A stretch of DNA of 5,920 nucleotides from assembly GCA_036501845.1 (NCBI GenBank), contig DASXZO010000031.1, forward strand, positions 1-5,920. The letters are read 5' to 3'. Below the pieces are notes generated by a model. It did not search any database. It was not told where the DNA came from and was given only the letters and a program-made list of their open reading frames with translations. The translations under genes and the position numbers were made by a program. Every line of letters begins with the position of its first letter. Within the stretch, counting starts at the first letter, position 1. This stretch comes from JBBREP01 sp036501845 (GTDB lineage: Bacteria > Actinomycetota > Acidimicrobiia > IMCC26256 > PALSA-610). Shown piece by piece: positions 1 to 4,692 of the stretch.

Positions 1-1083
1 TCAGAACGAGGTGATGACGCTGCGCACGACCTCGCGGTTCTCCATCGCGCGGAAGGCGTCGTTCACTTCGTCGAGCTTGATGTGGCGCGACACCATCGAC
101 TCGGTGTCGAGGCGGCCCGTCTCGATGAGGTCGACGAAGCGCTGGAAGTCGCGGCGCACCTGCGCCGAGCCGTACTTGCAGCCCTTCAGCGTCTTCTCGT
201 TGAAGAACAGGTCGAACGTGGGGATCGTGAGCTGGGCGTCGGAGCGGGTCATGCCCACCATCACCGCCATGCCGCCCTTGCTCGCCATGTTGTAGGCCTG
301 CAGCGTGGTCTCGGGCAGACCGATCACCTCGAACGCGTAATCGACGCCGCGGCCGCCGGTGAGCGCCTGCACCTGCGCCACCGGGTCGCCCTGGGTGGAG
401 TCGACATAGTCGGTGGCGCCCTGCTGCTCGGCGGCCGCCTTCTTCTCGGTGCCCTGGTCGACCGCGATGATGCGGCTGGCCCCGGCGATGCGTGCACCCT
501 GCAACACCGAGAGGCCGACACCCCCGCAGCCGATGATCGCGACAGTCGCGCCCGGGTGCACCTGTGCCGTGTTCAGTGCCGCGCCCACGCCGGTGGTGAC
601 ACCGCAGCCAATGAGTGCGAGCTGGTCGAACGGCAGGTCGCTATTGATCTTGACCGCGGAGGTCTCGCTCACGGTCATGGCCTCGGCGAACGTACCGAGA
701 CCAGTCATCGTCATGAACGGATTGCCGTCGCTGCGGGTGCCGCGCGGCGTCATCATCACTTCGAACTCGGTGTCGCACAGGTGCGATCGGTCCGAGAGGC
801 ACGACACGCAGTGGCCGCATGCGGGGATGAACGAGGCGACGATCTTGTCACCCTTCTTGAACGCGGTGACGTCCTTGCCCACTTCCACCACGGTTCCCGC
901 GCCTTCGTGGCCCAGCACCATGCCCGGCATCATGGGCACGTAGCCGTTCTTGATCGACAGGTCGGAGTGGCACACACCGCTCGCGCCCATCTCCACGAGC
1001 ACGTCGCGGGGGCCCGGCGCCGCCGGCTCGACGTTCTCGATCTGCAGATCCCCACCCGTCTCCACGAACATTGCTACGCGCAT
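1..1083 (-). CDS. Zinc-dependent alcohol dehydrogenase (medium-chain, class III-like / AdhD-like)
   Basis: Cytosolic NAD(P)-linked oxidation of an alcohol, or reduction of an aldehyde; the substrate cannot be read from sequence. The 360-residue protein is complete and has the usual MDR layout. The N-terminal GroES-like domain has catalytic zinc ligands Cys38 (GVCHSD), His59 (GHE) and Cys160, with Ser40 at the proton-relay position. The structural zinc lobe is Cys89, Cys92, Cys95 and Cys103 (CX2CX2CX7C). The Rossmann domain has GCGGVG at 185-190 and Asp209 closing the second beta strand, which favours NAD over NADP. Stretches such as SFIPACG and LGTFAE resemble mycobacterial AdhD and related NDMA-dependent enzymes. 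I chose ATG at 1083 because GAGG lies 5 bases upstream and MDR homology begins there. An in-frame TTG at 1131 would add 16 hydrophilic residues and lacks a ribosome site. It is the last visible gene of the gnd-pgl-adh run, 63 bases after pgl. Family is certain; the exact subfamily is not. Confidence 0.95.
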   Translation of the reverse strand: MRVAMFVETGGDLQIENVEPAAPGPRDVLVEMGASGVCHSDLSIKNGYVPMMPGMVLGHEGAGTVVEVGKDVTAFKKGDKIVASFIPACGHCVSCLSDRSHLCDTEFEVMMTPRGTRSDGNPFMTMTGLGTFAEAMTVSETSAVKINSDLPFDQLALIGCGVTTGVGAALNTAQVHPGATVAIIGCGGVGLSVLQGARIAGASRIIAVDQGTEKKAAAEQQGATDYVDSTQGDPVAQVQALTGGRGVDYAFEVIGLPETTLQAYNMASKGGMAVMVGMTRSDAQLTIPTFDLFFNEKTLKGCKYGSAQVRRDFQRFVDLIETGRLDTESMVSRHIKLDEVNDAFRAMENREVVRSVITSF

Positions 1084-1100
1084 CTCGACCTCAGACCTCT
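1084..1100 (-). promoter_or_regulatory. Ribosome binding site deciding the adh start
   Basis: On the minus strand the sequence reads AGAGGTCTGAGGTCGAG directly before ATG at 1083. GAGG at 1092-1089 sits 5 bases from the start codon, and a second AGAGG lies at 1100-1096. This supports translation from 1083 rather than from the upstream TTG at 1131, which is preceded only by a GC-rich stretch without purine-rich pairing. The pgl-adh gap shows no terminator hairpin, so adh is probably cotranscribed with pgl but translated from its own site. Confidence 0.7.
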
Positions 1101-1146
1101 TGTTCTCGTGTGTGGACTTGTGTTCCGCCAATGCAGCGGGGCGAGG

Positions 1147-1854
1147 CTACTCACCCTGTAGCAACGACGAAACTGCGGGCTCGTCGCAGAACACAGCTGC
1201 GCGGTCCTGGAGCACACGCCCGGCCGGGATCGCATCGTCGCCGGCCACGAGCCGTCGCACCATGTCGGCCTTCGACGCGCCCTCGATGAGCCACAGGATG
1301 TGCCCGGCCGCGTTGAGCGCGGGGTAGGTGAGCGTCACGCGCTGGTTGCCCTGGAAGGGCGTGGTGGTGTGACTCACCAGACGGTCGTCCACGCCGAGCG
1401 CGGGGTCGTTCGGGAGCAACGACGCGGTGTGGCCGTTGTCGCCGAGGCCGAGGTGCACCACGTCGAGCGGGCGATCGCCGAGCACCGAGTCGAGCGTCTG
1501 CTCGTACTCACGGGCCGCGGCGTCGAGGTCGTCGCGCACGGGGATCGGGTGCACGTGGTCGGGCGGGATGTCGATGGCGTCGAGCAGCGCGGTGCGCAGC
1601 ATTTCGAGGTTGCGCGCCGGGTCGCCGTCGGGCGCCATGCGCTCGTCGACCTGGAACACGTGCACATGGCTCCAGGTGATCGGGTGTCGCGCGAGCGCCG
1701 CGAACATCAAAGCCGGACTGTTGCCGCCCGACACGGCGAGCGACGCGGTCCCGTTTCGCTCGATTGCCCATGCGAGGGCGGAGGCGATGTGATCGGCCGC
1801 GCCGCGTCCGAGCTCCTCGCCGTCGCGGTACACGTGCAACTCGAGGTCGGTCAT
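1147..1854 (-). CDS. pgl: 6-phosphogluconolactonase (DevB/SOL family)
   Basis: Hydrolyses 6-phospho-D-glucono-1,5-lactone to 6-phosphogluconate, the second step of the oxidative pentose-phosphate pathway, in the cytosol. The protein has 235 residues, a normal length for bacterial Pgl. Visible motifs: SGGNSP at 42-47 (phosphate loop, usually SGGxTP), VDER at 69-72 followed by DPARN at 78-82, LGLGDNGHTASLLP at 135-148 around the catalytic-region His142, RVTLTYPALN near 172-181, and a C-terminal IPAGRV. The family normally has Asp or Glu just before GHTA; here it is Asn140. The ATG at 1854 has GGAG 4 bases upstream and gives the expected N-terminus. It lies 26 bases after gnd, which makes the next enzyme of the same pathway, and 63 bases before adh. 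A much longer reading frame continues upstream of 1854, but there it only mirrors gnd in another frame and shows no homology. Confidence 0.94.
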   Translation of the reverse strand: MTDLELHVYRDGEELGRGAADHIASALAWAIERNGTASLAVSGGNSPALMFAALARHPITWSHVHVFQVDERMAPDGDPARNLEMLRTALLDAIDIPPDHVHPIPVRDDLDAAAREYEQTLDSVLGDRPLDVVHLGLGDNGHTASLLPNDPALGVDDRLVSHTTTPFQGNQRVTLTYPALNAAGHILWLIEGASKADMVRRLVAGDDAIPAGRVLQDRAAVFCDEPAVSSLLQGE

Positions 1855-1880
1855 CTCGCTCCACTCAACCGTTCGTGGCG

Positions 1881-2909
1881 TCAGCCGTTCGACGGTGCGT
1901 TCGGCAGTTCGGCATGACCCCCGAATTGCTTGCGCAACGCCGACTGGATCTTTCCTGCGAACGTCGCCGCGCCCTGTGACGCGAACCGCGCTTGCAGCGC
2001 GCTCGTGAGCACCGGTGTCGGTACGCCGAGTGCGATCGCGGCCTCGGCCGTCCAGCGACCTTCGCCCGAATCGGAAACGCGACCGCCGAACTCGCTGAGC
2101 GTGGGCGACTCGTGCAGTGCCGACGCGAGCAGGTCGAGGAGCCACGACGGGATCACGCTGCCGCGCCGCCACAACTCGGCGATCTCGGGCAGATCGAGGT
2201 CGTACTGATAGTGCTCGGGGTGCGCGAGCGGCGCGATCTCGGCGCTCACCTCTTGCTGGTGCGCGCCGCCGCCGGCGCGTTCCAGCACGGCAAGGCCTTC
2301 CGAGTACGCGGCCATCAGCCCGTACTCGATGCCGTTGTGCACCATCTTCACGAAGTGGCCGGCGCCGTTGGGGCCGCAGTGCAGCCAGCCCTTTTCCGCC
2401 GGCGTCGGCGCGCCCGACCGCCCGTAGGTGCGCGGCGCGGAGTCGAGCCCGGGCGCGAGCGCATCGAAGATCGGCTCGAGCCGTCCGACCACGTCGGGTT
2501 CGCCGCCGATCATCATGCAGAAGCCGCGCTGTTCGCCGAACACGCCACCGCTCGTGCCGATGTCCACGTAGTGCAGCTGCTTCGGCGCGAGCTGCGCGGC
2601 GCGCGCGATGTCGTCGCGCCAGTCGCTGTTCCCGCCGTCGATGATCGCATCGCCCGGTTCGAGGAGCGAGGCGAGGTCGTCGAGCGTCGACTGCGTGTAC
2701 GCGGCGGGCACCATGAGCCATACCGCGCGAGGCGGCGTCATCGCCTTCACGAGCTCGGCATGCGAGTGCACACCGACGGCGCCATCGCGCGCGAGCGCGT
2801 CGACCGCAGCCGCATCCACATCGAGGGCGACGACGCGATGTCCAGCGGCCATCAGCCGCCGCGACAACCCCGCGCCCATCCGGCCGAGTCCGACCATCGC
2901 GAGTTCCAT
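1881..2909 (-). CDS. gnd: 6-phosphogluconate dehydrogenase, decarboxylating, short (YqeC/GndA-like) form
   Basis: Oxidises and decarboxylates 6-phosphogluconate to ribulose-5-phosphate and CO2 in the cytosol. At 342 residues it belongs to the short bacterial class (about 300-340), not the roughly 470-residue classical enzyme, whose C-terminal helical domain is duplicated. The N-terminal Rossmann domain has GLGRMG at 7-12 and Asp30 closing beta 2 (VVALDVD). Classical NADP enzymes have Asn-Arg there, so NAD preference is inferred. IIDGGNSDW at 89-97 and GTSGG at 118-122 line the substrate site. Lys188 and Asn192 in GHFVKMVHNGIEYG, with Glu195, are the expected catalytic residues. LWRRGSVI at 246-253 and SGEGRW at 281-286 are also family signatures. 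I chose ATG at 2909 because the Rossmann strand begins immediately. An in-frame ATG at 2942 would add 11 residues; neither has a convincing Shine-Dalgarno. It heads the gnd-pgl-adh run, just after the terminator at about 2981-3018. Confidence 0.95.
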   Translation of the reverse strand: MELAMVGLGRMGAGLSRRLMAAGHRVVALDVDAAAVDALARDGAVGVHSHAELVKAMTPPRAVWLMVPAAYTQSTLDDLASLLEPGDAIIDGGNSDWRDDIARAAQLAPKQLHYVDIGTSGGVFGEQRGFCMMIGGEPDVVGRLEPIFDALAPGLDSAPRTYGRSGAPTPAEKGWLHCGPNGAGHFVKMVHNGIEYGLMAAYSEGLAVLERAGGGAHQQEVSAEIAPLAHPEHYQYDLDLPEIAELWRRGSVIPSWLLDLLASALHESPTLSEFGGRVSDSGEGRWTAEAAIALGVPTPVLTSALQARFASQGAATFAGKIQSALRKQFGGHAELPNAPSNG

Positions 2910-2980
2910 GCGACGCAGTCTGCCCAACGCGGGCCCGCTCATGCGTCACCCGTCTTCCCGACGACTGAAATGGAGCCATA
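2910..2980 (-). other. Short leader between terminator and gnd; likely holds the gnd promoter
   Basis: Only about 70 bases separate the terminator tail from the gnd ATG, so any independent gnd promoter must lie here. No good -35/-10 pair is visible. CAGACT at 2917-2922 sits 7 bases before the ATG, the same spacing as the pgi -10 candidate, but it matches TANNNT imperfectly. A 10-base perfect palindrome, GCGGGCCCGC, occupies 2929-2938; in DNA this GC-rich it may be chance. If none of these is active, gnd would depend on readthrough of the terminator. Confidence 0.3.
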
Positions 2981-3018
2981 GAAAACGGAAACCGGCTCGC
3001 GGGCACGAGCCGGTTCCC
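2981..3018 (-). terminator. Rho-independent terminator ending the 6C-like RNA (and probably pgi)
   Basis: A perfect 10-bp stem is visible: AACCGGCTCG at 2990-2999 pairs with CGAGCCGGTT at 3006-3015 around a 6-base loop. Two further G-C pairs (2987/3018 and 2988/3017) lie beyond one mismatch. Read on the minus strand it is followed by TCCGTTTTCTATGG, an interrupted T-rich tail. On the plus strand the stem is followed by CCCTGTGG with no T run, so it acts leftward. No other strong terminator lies between the pgi stop and here. Confidence 0.8.
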
Positions 3019-3126
3019 TGTGGTTCAGGCGCTTTGGGGGTACGCCTTCCGGCACCGCATACGGACCATTGGGGGTGGGTCCGTCGTGGGGTTCGGTCGG
3101 TACCGGGTGTCACGCCAAGCGCGACA
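2984..3126 (-). ncRNA. Candidate 6C-type small RNA
   Basis: Seen directly: two adjacent hairpins with C-rich loops. Hairpin 1 (3061-3084) has a 7-bp stem ACGGACC/GGTCCGT and loop CACCCCCAAT. Hairpin 2 (3027-3047) has stem AGGCG/CGCCT, extendable by a T-G wobble, and loop TACCCCCAAAG. Both loops contain the identical octamer ACCCCCAA, and the intrinsic terminator follows within about 10 bases. Known: the 6C RNA of Actinobacteria (mycobacterial B11 is a member) has two stem-loops with runs of about six cytosines in the loops, usually ends in a terminator, and acts as a trans sRNA on mRNAs. Here each loop has five consecutive C's, loop 1 having a sixth C nearby, so this is a slightly divergent match. 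The 5' end is inferred from a weak promoter at 3133-3160; the RNA could also be processed from the pgi 3' UTR. The core, 3027-3084, is the firm part. Confidence 0.62.
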
Positions 3127-3132
3127 GATCAA

Positions 3133-3160
3133 GTAGTACCGCTGTGCTCGACGCGTCCAA
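3133..3160 (-). promoter_or_regulatory. Possible promoter for the 6C-like RNA
   Basis: On the minus strand TTGGAC (3160-3155) and TACTAC (3138-3133) are separated by 16 bases, resembling an actinobacterial housekeeping -35/-10 pair. The position, about 45 bases after the pgi stop and about 50 bases before the first C-loop hairpin, suits a small RNA start near 3126. The -10 departs from TANNNT at its last base, so this is a weak call. Confidence 0.35.
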
Positions 3161-3202
3161 AGTCGCGCGGCCGTGGGCCTGAGAGTGCGCCCAGGTGCGT
3201 GG

Positions 3203-4636
3203 TCACCAGTCGGTGGCCACCCGGGCGACGGCGCGGCCGCTCGCGCTGAGCGCGGCGTAATCACCTGCGGCTTGCGCGGTGATGAGGTCGTGGAAGCCGT
3301 AGTTGCGACCGGGGATCGCGAGATGCGGGAGATCGGCGTCGAGCATCTGCACGAACGTGCCCGACGGCGGGCCGCCCTTGTGCAATTGCCCGGTGGAGTG
3401 GAGGTAGCGGGGCCCGATGGCGGCAGTCGCGGCGGCGCCGGTGCGGTCGCGCACGGCCACGCGTCGATCACCCAGGTTGCGGGCAACCGGGCCGTCGGGG
3501 TCGACGAACGCCTGCAGCGCCACATAGCGGCCCGGCCCGGCGCCGGCGAGCGCGTCGTTGAGCGGCACGATGGCGATGTCGCCCGGACCGTCGGCCAGCA
3601 CCTTCGACGCGGCCTGCTTGGCCGCTTCCACGTCGGGTTGGTCGAACGGGTTGATCTGTAACACCGCGCCCGCGAGCGCGGTGGCGATCTCCCACCGCAT
3701 CACCTCCCGGCCGAGTGCGGCGGCATCGCTCGTGACGTCGGCCGCGCCGAGATCGAGGTCGCCGCCGCGCCCGTACGACACGCGCACACGATCGGGACCG
3801 TCGGCATCGGACACGTCACCGGGCACCGGGAGGATTCCCTTGTCGTGCTTGCCGGTCGATTCGGCGATGAGCTGTTCGAGCCACTGCGCAAACGCCGCGG
3901 GCGCGTCGAGCACGGCCTTGTCTCGGCCCTCGCGTGCGCTGCCGCCGAGCAGCGCACCGAGTTGCAGACCTGGGTTGGCGGCTGCGTCGACGCGGCACTC
4001 GTTCGCCATCGCGCTCGCGGCGCCGAGCATCGCCTTCACGTCCACGCCGAGCAGCGACGCGGCGACGACCCCGAAGTGCGACAGCGCCGAGTAGCGGCCG
4101 CCGATCGTGGGTGTGGCGTGATGCACGGCCGAGAAGCCGCGTTCGGTCGCGAGCTGGTCGAGTGCCGAACCGGCGTCGGTCACCACGGCGAAGTGCGCGG
4201 GATCACCGGAGCGGGCCCAGAAGAAGTCGAGTTGCGAGCGGGTCTCGAGCGTGCCGCCCGACTTCGACGCGAACACGTAGAGCGTCGACGTTGCCTCTGC
4301 AGCTTCGGCGGCCCGAGCCACCGCAGCGGGATGGCTCGTGTCGAGCACGGTGAACGACGGCGCGTCGGTGGCCACGAGCGCCGATCCTGCGAGCAGTTCG
4401 GGGAAGAGGCTCGAACCGCCCATGCCGCACCACACCACGTGCCGAATGCCGCGAGCCCTGGCATCGTCAGTTGCACGTTGCACCGCATCGAGCGCGCCCG
4501 ACATGTGATCGGGTTCGCCAAGCCAACCGAGGCGGTTCGTGATCTCGGTGGGATCGGGTGACCACAACGTGTGATCGCCGCCGAACATACGTGTGGCGGC
4601 GTGTTGCTCGATCAGCTCATTGGCGGCGTCAGGCAC
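3203..4636 (-). CDS. pgi: Glucose-6-phosphate isomerase (type found as the Pgi half of Tal-Pgi fusions)
   Basis: Interconverts glucose-6-phosphate and fructose-6-phosphate in the cytosol, joining glycolysis/gluconeogenesis to the pentose-phosphate pathway. From the chosen start the protein has 477 residues with two SIS-type sugar-phosphate domains. GMGGSSL lies at 71-77. SKSGGTLET at 124-132 is the phosphate-binding loop, and GGRYSALSHFG is at 179-189. The catalytic-base Glu259 lies in ESTGKHDKG, INPFDQPDVEAAK at 328-340, and HSTGQLHKGG around His413 and Lys420. The C-terminal pattern (PGRNYGF, then AQAAGDYAAL) resembles the isomerase half of bifunctional transaldolase/Pgi proteins, but no transaldolase is attached here. 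I chose GTG at 4636 because TACACT lies 7 bases upstream, a leaderless arrangement. An in-frame GTG at 4669 adds 11 residues; its only purine-rich stretch abuts the codon with no spacing. It diverges from serS, and gnd follows after about 290 bases. Function is near certain; the start is not. Confidence 0.95.
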   Translation of the reverse strand: MPDAANELIEQHAATRMFGGDHTLWSPDPTEITNRLGWLGEPDHMSGALDAVQRATDDARARGIRHVVWCGMGGSSLFPELLAGSALVATDAPSFTVLDTSHPAAVARAAEAAEATSTLYVFASKSGGTLETRSQLDFFWARSGDPAHFAVVTDAGSALDQLATERGFSAVHHATPTIGGRYSALSHFGVVAASLLGVDVKAMLGAASAMANECRVDAAANPGLQLGALLGGSAREGRDKAVLDAPAAFAQWLEQLIAESTGKHDKGILPVPGDVSDADGPDRVRVSYGRGGDLDLGAADVTSDAAALGREVMRWEIATALAGAVLQINPFDQPDVEAAKQAASKVLADGPGDIAIVPLNDALAGAGPGRYVALQAFVDPDGPVARNLGDRRVAVRDRTGAAATAAIGPRYLHSTGQLHKGGPPSGTFVQMLDADLPHLAIPGRNYGFHDLITAQAAGDYAALSASGRAVARVATDW

Positions 4637-4643
4637 CGCGTGG

Positions 4644-4649
4644 AGTGTA
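4644..4649 (-). promoter_or_regulatory. Probable -10 element for leaderless pgi mRNA
   Basis: Minus-strand TACACT fits TANNNT and lies exactly 7 bases before GTG at 4636, so transcription would begin at or within a base of the start codon. No Shine-Dalgarno precedes this GTG. The corresponding -35 position (about 4667-4672) has no consensus hexamer, which is common in actinobacterial promoters. Confidence 0.5.
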
Positions 4650-4677
4650 GGGAGCGTTCCGAGCCCCACCTCCCGCG

Positions 4678-4683
4678 TACGAT
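4678..4683 (+). promoter_or_regulatory. Probable -10 element for leaderless or near-leaderless serS mRNA
   Basis: Plus-strand TACGAT fits TANNNT and ends 9 bases before the serS ATG, predicting an RNA 5' end at or just before the start codon. The nine bases between (CGCAACTCC) contain no ribosome binding site. The matching -35 zone, about 4655-4660, lacks a consensus hexamer and is interleaved with the pgi promoter on the other strand. Confidence 0.5.
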
Positions 4684-4692
4684 CGCAACTCC

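Noticed and set aside
82..1161. A 359-codon plus-strand open frame opposite adh
   Set aside because: Low-complexity His/Arg/Ala composition, antisense to a clearly conserved gene; a GC-rich shadow.
1992..2981. A 329-codon plus-strand open frame opposite gnd
   Set aside because: Antisense shadow of gnd with no recognisable motifs and biased Arg/Ala/His composition.
1147..3006. A 619-codon minus-strand open frame that would fuse a long Arg-rich segment to Pgl
   Set aside because: Upstream of 1854 it only overlaps gnd in another frame, is Arg/Ala-rich without family motifs, and arises from high GC. Pgl has its own ATG and ribosome site.
3085..3115. GGTTC-containing plus-strand stretch as a tRNA T-arm
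   Set aside because: The flanks of the putative loop do not pair and no acceptor or anticodon stems are found.
3025..3132. A 35-codon minus-strand reading frame (TTG start, stop at 3025) ending 9 bases before the terminator
   Set aside because: It has no ribosome site and a poor start, and its sequence is fully accounted for by the two C-loop hairpins. The small-RNA reading explains the repeated ACCCCCAA loops and terminator better than a peptide does.
3177..3193. Small hairpin TGGGC/GCCCA just after the pgi stop as a pgi terminator
   Set aside because: Only 5 bp with a 10-base loop and no T tract; the strong terminator at 2981-3018 is the likely end.
3845..4561. Plus-strand open frame opposite pgi
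   Set aside because: Antisense shadow of a conserved gene; no motifs.
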